Assembly (NCBI GenBank): GCA_029060755.1
Contig: JAIDTI010000050.1
Span: 1 to 51,103 of the forward strand
Direction: 5' to 3'
Origin: Ruminococcus sp.
GTDB lineage: Bacteria; Bacillota; Clostridia; Oscillospirales; Ruminococcaceae
Length of the DNA stretch: 51,103 bases
Shown: positions 7,830 through 16,303 of the stretch, one piece after another
Layout of the letters: each line of letters opens with the position of its first letter
Position numbering within the stretch: position 1 is the first letter of the stretch
Notes under the pieces: model-generated
The model's input: the letters and a program-made list of their open reading frames with translations, nothing else
The model's database searches: none
What the model was told of the DNA's origin: nothing
Made by a program: the position numbers and the translations under genes

Positions 7830-9284
7830 ATGAACATTAAAACAAATTTCAGAGGACTTGCAAGTGTTATCTTATCGTGTGCTGTTATGATTTCAGCAAC
7901 GGCAGTTCCTTACTCTAACGCTGAATCAGGTGAAATGCGTGATATTTCCACTATGGAGCTTGTGCGTGATATGGGAATAGGTATAAATATCGGCAACACT
8001 TTTGAGGCTTGCGGAGACTGGATTACAGAATACAGCGACAATTCCGTTTCAGCATACGAAACAGCATGGGGCAGTCCTGTTGTAACAAAAGAGATTATTC
8101 AGGGCTATGCTGATGAAGGTTTCGGCGTTCTTAGAATACCTGTTGCATGGTCTAACAGAATGGTGCAGGACGGCAACTACACCATCGACAAAGAGTACAT
8201 GGCAAGAGTAACAGAAATTGTTGACTGGACTCTTGAAACAGGTATGTATGCAATTATCAATATCCACTGGGACAATGGCTGGGTTAATACATTCCCTGAT
8301 AACAAAGATGAGTGTATGAAACGCTACACAAAAATGTGGGAGCAGATTTGCGACAACTTCAAGGATTACAGCGATTATCTTATATTTGAATCTCAAAATG
8401 AGGAGCTTGGCTGGGACTCTGTATGGAATCCGTGGGGCAACGGTACTGGAAAAGCTGAATCCTATGCACTCTGCAATGAAATCAATCAAAAATTTGTTGA
8501 TACTGTAAGAAGTTCCGACGGCAATAATTCAAAGAGACATCTTCTGATTTCAGGTTACAATACCAGCATTGACCGCACTTGTGACGACCTTTTCAAGATG
8601 CCGAACGACCCTACTGGAAGATGTGCTGTTTCAGTTCACTATTATACTCCTGCTGGATTTGCTATTCTTGAGGAAGATGCAGACTGGGGCAAGGCTGTTT
8701 CCACATGGGGAACAGATGCTGATTATAACGAGCTTGACTATAATCTTGATATGATGAAAACACACTTTATTGATAAGGGTATTCCTGTTATTATAGGTGA
8801 ATATGGCTGTCCTATAAAAAATAAAGAGCCTGAATCAGTAAGATGCTTTCTTTCGTCTGTCTGCGAGGAAGCATATAGCCGACAGCTCTGCCCTGTTCTC
8901 TGGGATACTCCCGACGGACACTATAACAGAGACACATATCAGCTTAACGACAGACAGTTACATGACAAATATATGGAAATAGTGGGAGATAATGTCCCGA
9001 AAAGACCTGTACAGACTACAACAACAGAAGTTACTACCACTACAACTGAAACAACAACTACAACTACAGAAGTTACCACAACAACTGAATTTATACCAAA
9101 TATTGTTGTTGGTGATGTTAATTCTGACGGCGTTTTAGATATATCCGACCTTGTTGCACTTACTGAATATGTTCTTGGAAAAGACGTTGAAATAAATGCA
9201 GAAAATGCTGATGTATTCAAAGATTCAAGAATTGATGTGTATGATGTTATTAGGTTAAGAGGAATTTATTCTTTAAAGGTGTGA
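7830..9284 (+). CDS. Cellulosomal GH5 endoglucanase with C-terminal dockerin
   Basis: The 484-residue secreted enzyme has a signal peptide (1-31), a GH5 catalytic TIM barrel (about 40-390), a Thr-rich linker (about 394-422) and a type I dockerin (about 426-484). Diagnostic GH5 motifs are N-I-G-N-T-F-E-A, R-I-P-V-A-W, N-I-H-W-D, Q-N-E-E-L with acid/base Glu191, V-S-V-H-Y-Y, and I-I-G-E-Y-G with nucleophile Glu324. The expected action is cleavage of beta-1,4-glucan; mannan or xyloglucan activity is possible in this family. The second dockerin half (D-V-F-K-D-S-R-I-D-V) has a degenerate calcium loop. It heads an operon with the esterase gene 4 bp downstream, so both enzymes probably load onto the same scaffold. 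Confidence 0.93.
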   Translation: MNIKTNFRGLASVILSCAVMISATAVPYSNAESGEMRDISTMELVRDMGIGINIGNTFEACGDWITEYSDNSVSAYETAWGSPVVTKEIIQGYADEGFGVLRIPVAWSNRMVQDGNYTIDKEYMARVTEIVDWTLETGMYAIINIHWDNGWVNTFPDNKDECMKRYTKMWEQICDNFKDYSDYLIFESQNEELGWDSVWNPWGNGTGKAESYALCNEINQKFVDTVRSSDGNNSKRHLLISGYNTSIDRTCDDLFKMPNDPTGRCAVSVHYYTPAGFAILEEDADWGKAVSTWGTDADYNELDYNLDMMKTHFIDKGIPVIIGEYGCPIKNKEPESVRCFLSSVCEEAYSRQLCPVLWDTPDGHYNRDTYQLNDRQLHDKYMEIVGDNVPKRPVQTTTTEVTTTTTETTTTTTEVTTTTEFIPNIVVGDVNSDGVLDISDLVALTEYVLGKDVEINAENADVFKDSRIDVYDVIRLRGIYSLKV

Positions 9285-9288
9285 TATT

Positions 9289-11151
9289 ATGAGTAATAAA
9301 ATAAGAAATGGCATTTCATTAGTATCTGCATTGGCAATGACTACAACAATTGCATCATTTGTGATAAGCAACAATATAAGTACATCAGCCGCAAATCTTC
9401 TTACAGCTGAATTTGAAACAACAAACGATTCATTTTCAGCTCGTGGTGGAAATTCTGTTGCATGGACTTCCGACAAGGCATATTCTGACAATTGCAGTCT
9501 TTTTGTAAGTAATAGAGATTATACATGGAATGGTGCTATAAGAGATGCTTCGTCATTTATGAAAGCAGGAGAAAAATATAATATCTCTGCTTATGTATAT
9601 CAGGAAAGCGGAGAACCTGTTGAAATGAAGTTTTCTTTACAATACAAAGATGCAACAGGCGAAACGGCTTACGACCAGATTGCACTTGAAACAGCATCTG
9701 ACAGCGAATGGACTGCTTTATCAAATGAATCTTACATAGTCCCTGACGGTGCAACAGATTTGGCTATATATATTGAAACTACAGAATCTCTGACGGATTT
9801 TTATATTGACCTTGTAAATGTAAAAGGCACACCCTCCGCAATAAAAAAAGGTGATGCAAACGGAGATTTGAAGGTTAATTATGATGACCTTTTTGCTTTA
9901 AGTGATTATCTGCTTGCAAAATCAGACGAACTTGAAATGGGTGCAGATATGAACGGCGATAATATTATTGATGTATTCGATATGATAATGTTAAGAAAGC
10001 ACTTTGATGAATCGCAGGGAGGAAGTTCTACAGTTTCGGGCGATTGGGACAACTATAAGGAAGATGTATCACCTCAAATGCTCCAGATTTATAAGGATTC
10101 ACTCTACCGTGTCGGCAATACACAAAGAATACGTGAGAAAATCGCAAAGGCGCAGAGTGGTGAAAAGGTGAATATTGCTTATTTAGGCGGTTCAATTACT
10201 GCCGGCGGTTCATCAAGTACACATGACAACTGCTATGCAAATCTTTCATGCAACTACTTCCGTGATACATTCGGTAGCAACGTCAACTATATCAATGCAG
10301 GAATGGCAGGCACTTCATCAGTTGTAGGCAATCTCCGTGTTGATAATGACGTACTTTCAAAAGATGCTGATATTATCTTTATTGAATTTGCTGTAAATGA
10401 CCAGGACGGCGAGCGTTTCAAGAAATCCTATGAATCACTTGTAAAAAAATGTCTATCACAAGAAAATACTCCTGCTGTTGTACTGATTACACTCTGCACA
10501 CAGTCGGGTGGTTCATGTCAGGACTGGATGACACAGGTTGCTGAAAACTATGATTTACCGTTAATCAGTGGCAGAGATGCAGTAATGAACGGTATAAAAG
10601 CCGGCTCTATGTCATGGGAAGATTATGGCAGTGGCGACACAATTCACCCCGGAGACGGCGGTCACAAGCTTATTGCGGATTGTATAGGCTATTATTATCG
10701 TCAGGCTTTACGCAGTGAGAACACATCTGACGAATATTCAGTTCCATTTACTTCTGTTTTCGGTTCAGAATACTCTACAGCCAGAATTGTTACTGCTGAT
10801 GAAATGAAAAATCTTTCCAAAGGCTCATGGGATTTAGGTACAAATAACCCTGCATATTCTGCATCAGGCTTCACATTCAGCAAAAACGGCAACAATCCAT
10901 TAAGTTTTACTGTTGAGGGCAAGGGAATTATGCTTTTATTCCAGTCAAATTCCAATGATTCAATGGGCAAAGTCAATGTCACTGTAAACGGCAAGACAAA
11001 TTCAGTCAACAGCAACCTTTTGTATACATGGGGCGGACTTGATGGTGATATTGCTTATTATCAGAATGAATCAGGTATTCTTGATGTTTCAATCGCAATG
11101 GACGACCCGTCAAAAACATTCGTTCTTTATGGCATCGCTGTAATATCCTAA
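9289..11151 (+). CDS. CBM-dockerin-SGNH carbohydrate esterase
   Basis: The 620-residue secreted protein starts with a signal peptide. A beta-sandwich carbohydrate-binding module of the CBM4/9/22 type (about 38-180) follows, with W-N-G-A-I-R and A-Y-V-Y-Q-E. An internal type I dockerin (about 186-243) has loops D-A-N-G-D-L-K-V-N and D-M-N-G-D-N-I-I-D. The SGNH/GDSL esterase domain (about 265-480) has nucleophile Ser302 in G-G-S-I-T-A-G-G, block III F-A-V-N-D, and the D-x-x-H pair Asp450/His453. A C-terminal beta domain of about 140 residues ends the chain. It probably removes acetyl groups from xylan or mannan. It lies 4 bp behind the GH5 gene. The dockerin between binding and catalytic modules, rather than at the C-terminus, is notable. 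The esterase family number is not certain. Confidence 0.9.
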   Translation: MSNKIRNGISLVSALAMTTTIASFVISNNISTSAANLLTAEFETTNDSFSARGGNSVAWTSDKAYSDNCSLFVSNRDYTWNGAIRDASSFMKAGEKYNISAYVYQESGEPVEMKFSLQYKDATGETAYDQIALETASDSEWTALSNESYIVPDGATDLAIYIETTESLTDFYIDLVNVKGTPSAIKKGDANGDLKVNYDDLFALSDYLLAKSDELEMGADMNGDNIIDVFDMIMLRKHFDESQGGSSTVSGDWDNYKEDVSPQMLQIYKDSLYRVGNTQRIREKIAKAQSGEKVNIAYLGGSITAGGSSSTHDNCYANLSCNYFRDTFGSNVNYINAGMAGTSSVVGNLRVDNDVLSKDADIIFIEFAVNDQDGERFKKSYESLVKKCLSQENTPAVVLITLCTQSGGSCQDWMTQVAENYDLPLISGRDAVMNGIKAGSMSWEDYGSGDTIHPGDGGHKLIADCIGYYYRQALRSENTSDEYSVPFTSVFGSEYSTARIVTADEMKNLSKGSWDLGTNNPAYSASGFTFSKNGNNPLSFTVEGKGIMLLFQSNSNDSMGKVNVTVNGKTNSVNSNLLYTWGGLDGDIAYYQNESGILDVSIAMDDPSKTFVLYGIAVIS

Positions 11152-11172
11152 AAACTGAAAGAAGTGTTTTTT

Positions 11173-11838
11173 GTGGAAAACTTACGTTTCAAATGTAAAG
11201 TATGTCAGAATATAATTGAGATGAAGAAAGAAGTACATGATAATTTTTCGGACTGGGCATATGATTGTGCAGAATGGTCTGATTTTAAGGAAAATGTTCC
11301 TGAACTATCAGAACGGTACTGGGAACGCAGTGAGTGTACTCCTGTTATCAATGAAAATCGTACAATATTTGTACACAAACCTTTTGACGAAAAAATCGGC
11401 AGTGAGTTTTGGCTGTTATATGAACCTGCTTTACTGTATTTAAACGGCTGGGACGGTCATCCAAAAGAAGAAATCAGCAAATGTGCTGTTGTGCGATGCA
11501 GATTTGAAAAAGTGCTTGTTTCAGATGAATACAGTGCATGGATTGTAGTAAAAGTACAGAAAGTAGTATTTCTGCACGAACTTTACAAATATTATGAAGA
11601 AGTCATGACGGATATTCCTATTGATGAGTTTGAAGGGATTCCGAAATCCAAATATATGACAGGTTTTCAGAATGACACATGGCTTGAAACAAGTTGGACT
11701 GCACAAGGAGACTGCGGAGAAAACAAATGGATTTATACTGATGAATATGGTGTGCGTCATCTGGTTATGCAGATGAGTTATGGATTTGATGATAGTGTGC
11801 TTTATATCGGTAATATTACAGAACTGAAAAAATGTTGA
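11173..11838 (+). CDS. Conserved-looking hypothetical cytoplasmic protein
   Basis: I do not recognise this protein of about 221 residues. It has no signal peptide or membrane segment. A C-K-V-C pair near the N-terminus could bind metal, and the rest is rich in aromatic residues and acidic patches (W-x-x-Y-D-C-A-E-W, Y-L-N-G-W-D-G-H-P). The GTG at 11173 is preferred because the purine-rich GAAAGAAG lies at a usable distance; a GTG at 11164 is possible. It follows the esterase by about 20 bp without a terminator, so it may be a third gene of the GH5 operon, and it ends at a bidirectional terminator. Confidence 0.65.
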   Translation: MENLRFKCKVCQNIIEMKKEVHDNFSDWAYDCAEWSDFKENVPELSERYWERSECTPVINENRTIFVHKPFDEKIGSEFWLLYEPALLYLNGWDGHPKEEISKCAVVRCRFEKVLVSDEYSAWIVVKVQKVVFLHELYKYYEEVMTDIPIDEFEGIPKSKYMTGFQNDTWLETSWTAQGDCGENKWIYTDEYGVRHLVMQMSYGFDDSVLYIGNITELKKC

Positions 11839-11844
11839 AATAAA

Positions 11845-11874
11845 AAAAGGCTGACCTAAAAATCAGCCTTTTTT
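11845..11874. terminator. Bidirectional terminator between GH5 operon and nadE
   Basis: AAAAGGCTGA / TCAGCCTTTT forms a 10-bp stem with an 8-nt loop, with A and T runs on the two sides. It serves the plus-strand operon and the converging nadE gene. Confidence 0.85.
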
Positions 11875-11879
11875 ATATT

Positions 11880-12635
11880 TCAAATAGTAGGAATATTTGA
11901 TTCAAATTTTGGCATAAGCTGTAATTTGTGGAGATTATTTCTGTGCATTTTATCAATTTTTTCTTTAAGTTCGAGATTATCTGACAAATCCGTCAATCCA
12001 CGAATATATTTATCAAGTTCCGCATAAGTAAAACCGAGATTTTCTTCATCTGTCTTTCCGCAAAGTCCGTCAATCGGCACTTTATGTACAAGCTGATATG
12101 GTAATTTGAGATAATCACCGACCTGCAAAATTTCTGTTACAGTGAGTGTTGAAAGCGGTGAGAAATCACCTGCGGAATCACCGAACTTTGTGGAATATCC
12201 TACCCAGTCTTCTGAAAGATTGCAGGTATTTACTACACGACCATTAAAACAAGATGCAACAGCATAAACAGTTGCCATGCGGATTCGTGCAGGAGTATTT
12301 ATAACAGCCTGATTTGTAAGCGTCATGTGTTTCTGAAGTTCATTTGTAAAAGAACTGACAGTCTCACCTATATTTATAGTATAATTTTCGATTCCAAGAG
12401 TATTTACAAGTAGCTGACTGCAATCAATATCTGCCTGCTCCCCTTTTGGCATAAGAACGCCAATAACCCTGTCTTTTCCAAGTGCCTTAACACATACAGC
12501 GGCGGCAACAGAACTATCTTTTCCGCCTGAAATTCCAAGAACTGCCTTTGTTTCAGGTGAAGCGGTTTTCTCAAAATAACTTCTGACCCACTCTATAAGG
12601 TCTGCTGTAACTTTTTCTGTATCGAATCTATACAT
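11880..12635 (-). CDS. nadE: NH3-dependent NAD+ synthetase
   Basis: The 251-residue protein is the short, ammonia-using form with no glutaminase domain. The P-loop of the N-type ATP pyrophosphatase family is present as G-I-S-G-G-K-D-S-S near residue 35. The family segments N-T-P-A-R-I-R-M, N-L-S-E-D-W-V-G-Y-S-T-K-F-G-D and D-F-S-P-L also appear. It adenylates nicotinic acid adenine dinucleotide and amidates it to NAD+. It is the last gene of greA-lysS-orf-nadE; its Shine-Dalgarno overlaps the end of the preceding gene, 6 bp upstream. Confidence 0.95.
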   Translation of the reverse strand: MYRFDTEKVTADLIEWVRSYFEKTASPETKAVLGISGGKDSSVAAAVCVKALGKDRVIGVLMPKGEQADIDCSQLLVNTLGIENYTINIGETVSSFTNELQKHMTLTNQAVINTPARIRMATVYAVASCFNGRVVNTCNLSEDWVGYSTKFGDSAGDFSPLSTLTVTEILQVGDYLKLPYQLVHKVPIDGLCGKTDEENLGFTYAELDKYIRGLTDLSDNLELKEKIDKMHRNNLHKLQLMPKFESNIPTI

Positions 12636-12641
12636 AGTAAA

Positions 12642-13550
12642 TCATTCCTTTTCTGATAAGTCCTTGATTATTGCATCAAATACAGCAAAATCCCTGTCAT
12701 AGACTTCCTGCATTTCATCAAGACTGCTGTACAAAAGTTTTTTCGGTGTGCGAATTGATATAAACCAGTCATCGGAAATCTGCTCTTTCTGCAATCCTAT
12801 TTTTTCTGCAAAATCAGTATCGCCAAGCATGAATTTATCTTTCTTTATATGCTCATTATCAGGATAAATTTCGGATAAATCGACAAGCGAATCATCAAAA
12901 AGAACATTCTTTGTAAGCTTGTTTCCGATAAGGATAACAGCACGAGCCGAATTGAGTTCAGAGGTTAATTTTGAGTCAACACTGTTTATATAATCTTTGT
13001 TTGTATCTGCTGTATACGGAATATAGTACATTGATGCAAGAATTTCTCCATTGCCGTTGAAATCTTCTGTAAAGCCGGCAACATATTCCTCAATATCAGA
13101 TTCTTCTCCCATTTCATAATTTTCGCCTATTACAAGAAAAATAATGTCAGGGTGTGGCTGATTTATGAGACTTGCAACAAGAAAACCGAATATAAGACAA
13201 AGAAAGACTGCTATCCACAACCACCATGAATTATGATAGAAAAAATCACCGATTTTCTGAAAGATATTCTGCTTTACTTCAATCTGTTCTTCGTGTATGA
13301 TTTCACTGTCATCAATAACACCCTGTTTCAGACGGATAAGCTCAAGACGTTCAGCTTCCAGCCTTTTGTCATGTTCTTCCTGCTCCTTGCGTTTATGTTC
13401 CTCCTCAATACGCTGTTTTTTGGCAATTTTACGTTGTATTTCATCATCTGCCTTTTTCTGCATATCTTTTGAAACTTCAAAAACGCTTTTTTCTATGTGA
13501 AGTTTTTCATCGTCTGAATTATTATCCATGCTTTTTTTGCTGTCACTCAA
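12642..13550 (-). CDS. Single-pass membrane protein with charged coiled coil
   Basis: This 302-residue protein has a cytoplasmic N-terminal half (about 1-105) with a highly charged Lys/Glu/Arg coiled coil (about 28-75). One membrane helix follows (about 108-129, S-W-W-L-W-I-A-V-F-L), then an extracytoplasmic domain of about 170 residues with no motif I recognise. The start is a TTG preceded by GAGGAA at 7 bp, just 3 bp after lysS; ATG codon 8 is an alternative. It sits between lysS and nadE in one operon. Function is unknown. Confidence 0.75.
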   Translation of the reverse strand: MSDSKKSMDNNSDDEKLHIEKSVFEVSKDMQKKADDEIQRKIAKKQRIEEEHKRKEQEEHDKRLEAERLELIRLKQGVIDDSEIIHEEQIEVKQNIFQKIGDFFYHNSWWLWIAVFLCLIFGFLVASLINQPHPDIIFLVIGENYEMGEESDIEEYVAGFTEDFNGNGEILASMYYIPYTADTNKDYINSVDSKLTSELNSARAVILIGNKLTKNVLFDDSLVDLSEIYPDNEHIKKDKFMLGDTDFAEKIGLQKEQISDDWFISIRTPKKLLYSSLDEMQEVYDRDFAVFDAIIKDLSEKE

Positions 13551-13553
13551 AAT

Positions 13554-15158
13554 TTATTCCTCATCTTCGCTTGTATGCTGATTGTTATTTGCAAGGATTG
13601 GCTTCATAGTCGGGAACAAGAGTACATCTCTTATAGAAGCACTGTCTGTAAGGAGCATAACAAGCCTGTCAAGACCGAATCCAAGTCCACCTGTTGGCGG
13701 AAGTCCGTATTCAAGTGCTGTTACGAAATCTTCATCAACTTCTGCATTTGCACCCTGCGCCCTCTTTGCCTCAACCTGCTTTATGAAACGTTCTTTCTGG
13801 TCGATAGGGTCATTAAGTTCAGAGAAAGCATTGCCCATTTCACGACAGTACATGAAATATTCAAAACGCTCTGTAAATGCGGGGTCGGACGGCTTTCTTT
13901 TTGCAAGAGGTGAATTTTCTACAGGATAATCATAGATAATTGTCGGCTGAATAAGTTTATCCTCAACAAAAGCATCAAAGAACGCAATAAGAACATGACC
14001 TTTTGTTGCGGATTCGCCCTCCTCAACTTCAACGCCTTTTTCTTTTGCACAAGCACGTGCTTCTGCATCGTCTGCCCAATCATTATAGTCAACACCTGCA
14101 TACTTCTTGACAGATTCAATCATTGTGAGACGTTCCCAAGGCTTGCCAAGGTCAATTTCAATGCCCTGATACATAATTTTTGATGTACCACATACTTTTT
14201 CTGCAATAGTTCTGTACATATTTTCGATTAAGTCCATCATGCCGATATAATCGGTATAAGCCTGATACATCTCTACTGTAGTAAATTCAGGGTTATGCGA
14301 AGTGTCCATGCCCTCATTTCTGAAAATACGTCCTACTTCATAAACTTTGTCAAATCCGCCGACAATAAGTCTCTTTAAATAAAGTTCTGTTTCGATACGG
14401 AGATACATTTCCATATCAAGCGTATTGTGGTGAGTAATAAACGGACGTGCAGATGCACCGATTTCAAGCGTGTGAAGTACAGGCGTGTCAACTTCGATAT
14501 ATCCGAGATTGTCAAGATAGTTTCTTACTTCACGGATAATCATACTTCTTTTGACAAATGTATCCTTGACTTCGGGATTTACAATCAAATCAACATAACG
14601 CTGACGATAACGCATATCAGTATCTTTAAGTCCGTGCCACTTTTCAGGAAGCTGAAGCAGTGACTTTGAAAGTAACTGAATTTTCTTTGCGTGAATAGAA
14701 ATTTCGCCCTTCATGGTGCGGAATACATATCCCTCTACGCCGATAATATCGCCTATATCCCATTTTTTCTTAAATTGCTTGAATAAATCTGCTCCGATGT
14801 CATTTGAACGCACATAAACCTGAATACGGTCTGAAGCATCACGAACATCAATAAAATTAGCCTTGCCCATATCTCTCCAACTCATGATACGTCCTGCAAT
14901 ACGGATAATATTCGTATGGAGCGATTCAAGTTCTGCCTTGACTTTTTCTTCATCGCCATTTGCAGATGCAATAATTTCTGCTTCTTTCACTTCATATTCA
15001 GCCTTTAAATCAGCAGCTTTGCCAGTAACATCATACTTTGTAGTCTGAAAAGGGTCAAATCCGCCCTCACGGAGAGATGCAAGCTTGTCAAGACGGTCTT
15101 TCTTTAAAATATTAATATCCTGCTCCTCAACAGGAACATTCTTCTGATTTCCACTCAT
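13554..15158 (-). CDS. lysS: Class II lysyl-tRNA synthetase
   Basis: The 534-residue enzyme has an OB-fold anticodon-binding domain (about 60-175, G-R-I-M-S-W-R-D-M-G-K-A-N-F-I-D). The class II catalytic domain carries motif 1 (M-I-I-R-E-V-R-N-Y-L...V-D-T-P-V-L), motif 2 (F-R-N-E-G-M-D-T-S-H-N-P-E-F-T) and motif 3 (G-L-G-F-G-L-D-R-L-V-M-L). It charges tRNA-Lys. A short acidic tail follows motif 3. It is 27 bp behind greA, a common pairing in Firmicutes. No T-box is visible before it, so control is probably from the greA promoter. Confidence 0.97.
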   Translation of the reverse strand: MSGNQKNVPVEEQDINILKKDRLDKLASLREGGFDPFQTTKYDVTGKAADLKAEYEVKEAEIIASANGDEEKVKAELESLHTNIIRIAGRIMSWRDMGKANFIDVRDASDRIQVYVRSNDIGADLFKQFKKKWDIGDIIGVEGYVFRTMKGEISIHAKKIQLLSKSLLQLPEKWHGLKDTDMRYRQRYVDLIVNPEVKDTFVKRSMIIREVRNYLDNLGYIEVDTPVLHTLEIGASARPFITHHNTLDMEMYLRIETELYLKRLIVGGFDKVYEVGRIFRNEGMDTSHNPEFTTVEMYQAYTDYIGMMDLIENMYRTIAEKVCGTSKIMYQGIEIDLGKPWERLTMIESVKKYAGVDYNDWADDAEARACAKEKGVEVEEGESATKGHVLIAFFDAFVEDKLIQPTIIYDYPVENSPLAKRKPSDPAFTERFEYFMYCREMGNAFSELNDPIDQKERFIKQVEAKRAQGANAEVDEDFVTALEYGLPPTGGLGFGLDRLVMLLTDSASIRDVLLFPTMKPILANNNQHTSEDEE

Positions 15159-15185
15159 TAATAAAACGTCCTTTCGGGAATTAGT

Positions 15186-15653
15186 TTACTTTGAAATTTC
15201 AAGAAGTTCAAAACGAATTTCACCAACAGGTGCTTCAACAACAATTATTTCGCCGACTTTCTTTTTCATTGCAGCTTTGCCAATAGGAGACTCATCAGAG
15301 ATTTTGCCCTCTTTTACATTGACATGGTTTGTACTTACAATGTTAAAAGTTTCAATTTTTTCCGTGCCGACTTTTCTTATTTTGATGATAGAACCCATGC
15401 CGACTTCATCAACTGAAATATTTATATCCTCAATAATATCAGCATTATCTACAGTATATTGAAGTTCAGCAATTTTAGCTTCAAGAATAGCCTGTTCGTT
15501 TTTTGCTTCATCATATTCAGCATTTTCTGAAAGGTCACCATATGAACGTGCAACTTTAAGACGCTCTGCAACCTCTTTACGTTTATTGACTTTAAGGTCA
15601 TCAAGCTCAAGAACAAGCTTTTCATAGTTTGAACGTGACATTTGTTTTCCCAT
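15186..15653 (-). CDS. greA: Transcription elongation factor GreA
   Basis: The 155-residue protein has the GreA N-terminal coiled coil (Y-E-K-L-x-x-E-L-D-D-L-K...R-S-Y-G-D-L-S-E-N-A-E-Y-D-E-A-K), with the acidic tip residues D and E that act in transcript cleavage. The C-terminal FKBP-like domain includes S-P-I-G-K-A-A-M-K-K-K-V-G. It rescues backtracked RNA polymerase. I chose the ATG at 15653 because AAAGGAG lies 9 bp upstream; an in-frame ATG three codons earlier is too close to it. It is the first gene of greA-lysS-orf-nadE. Confidence 0.95.
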   Translation of the reverse strand: MGKQMSRSNYEKLVLELDDLKVNKRKEVAERLKVARSYGDLSENAEYDEAKNEQAILEAKIAELQYTVDNADIIEDINISVDEVGMGSIIKIRKVGTEKIETFNIVSTNHVNVKEGKISDESPIGKAAMKKKVGEIIVVEAPVGEIRFELLEISK

Positions 15654-15686
15654 AAAAAACAACTCCTTTTGTTGTAGAATAATATA

Positions 15687-15715
15687 ATTATAATATATTT
15701 TCTTTTATTTGTCAA
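15687..15715 (-). promoter_or_regulatory. Sigma-A promoter of the greA-lysS-nadE operon
   Basis: A perfect TTGACA (15710-15715) and TATAAT (15687-15692) are 17 bp apart on the minus strand. Confidence 0.85.
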
Positions 15716-15742
15716 TAGCATATTTCAAAAGCTGACAGAAAA

Positions 15743-15807
15743 TATAGTATACGAAATTGAGGCTTCAAACAGAAAATGTTTAAAACCTCAATTTGTTATA
15801 TACTATA
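15743..15807 (-). terminator. Long stem-loop overlapping the end of the Rrf2 gene
   Basis: Arms TATAGTATA...AAATTGAGG and CCTCAATTT...TATACTATA pair over about 18 bp with small internal loops. The stop codon of the Rrf2 gene lies inside the stem. The U-run is weak, so termination is plausible but not certain. Confidence 0.55.
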
Positions 15808-16227
15808 ATCATCGCCGTTGCTGTCATGCTCAACAATATCCTGCAAGGTAATACTGTCAAGATAGCCAGTAATCTTCTGATAAAGTCCCTCCCATATGTA
15901 AAGCGTGGAGCATTGCTCTTTTCGTGGACAATCATTGACTTCATATTCAAGGCAGGCAATAGGAGCAAGATTTCCTTCAGTTGCTCGCAGAATATCTCCT
16001 ACTGTTATTTCATCAGCTTTTTTTGTAAGCAAATATCCGCCTTTATTTCCACGTGTAGTTCGGAGCAGACCAGCTCTGTTCAGCATAGGTACAATCTGCT
16101 CAAGATATTTTTTTGATATACTCTCGCTTTCGGCGATATTCTTCAGCGAAACATATTCATCACGTTGATGTTTTGCCAGATATACAGCCATTCGCAGTGC
16201 ATATCTGCCTTTTGTTGAAATTTTCAT
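15796..16227 (-). CDS. Rrf2-family regulator (CymR/IscR-like), probable sulfur regulator
   Basis: The 143-residue protein has the Rrf2 winged helix (M-K-I-S-T-K-G-R-Y-A-L-R-M...S-L-K-N-I-A-E-S-E-S-I-S-K-K-Y-L-E-Q-I) and the wing G-L-L-R-T-T-R-G-N-K-G-G-Y-L-L. Unlike Bacillus CymR it carries three cysteines spaced C-x7-C-x5-C (about residues 92-106), like the IscR cluster ligands, so it may hold an Fe-S cluster. It sits next to the O-acetylhomoserine sulfhydrylase and cysK genes. A CCTAT-N7-ATAGG palindrome at nearby promoters is its likely operator. The expected role is repression of sulfur uptake and cysteine synthesis when cysteine or Fe-S status is sufficient. The ligand is inferred. Confidence 0.9.
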   Translation of the reverse strand: MKISTKGRYALRMAVYLAKHQRDEYVSLKNIAESESISKKYLEQIVPMLNRAGLLRTTRGNKGGYLLTKKADEITVGDILRATEGNLAPIACLEYEVNDCPRKEQCSTLYIWEGLYQKITGYLDSITLQDIVEHDSNGDDYSI

Positions 16228-16256
16228 ACCGACAACTCCTTGATAATATTACTATA

Positions 16257-16289
16257 CCTAATTATATCATAGATTTAGTATGGATTCAA
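16257..16289 (-). promoter_or_regulatory. Promoter of the Rrf2 gene with a degenerate operator
   Basis: TTGAAT (16284-16289) and TATAAT (16261-16266) have a 17-bp spacer on the minus strand. A weak form of the shared palindrome, CCTAA-N7-ATAGA (16257-16273), covers the -10 and would allow autoregulation. Confidence 0.5.
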
Positions 16290-16303
16290 GTGTTTCCGGA
16301 AAA

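Noticed and set aside
15159-15185. T-box or lysine riboswitch before lysS
   Set aside because: The gap from greA is only 27 bp and holds no structure.
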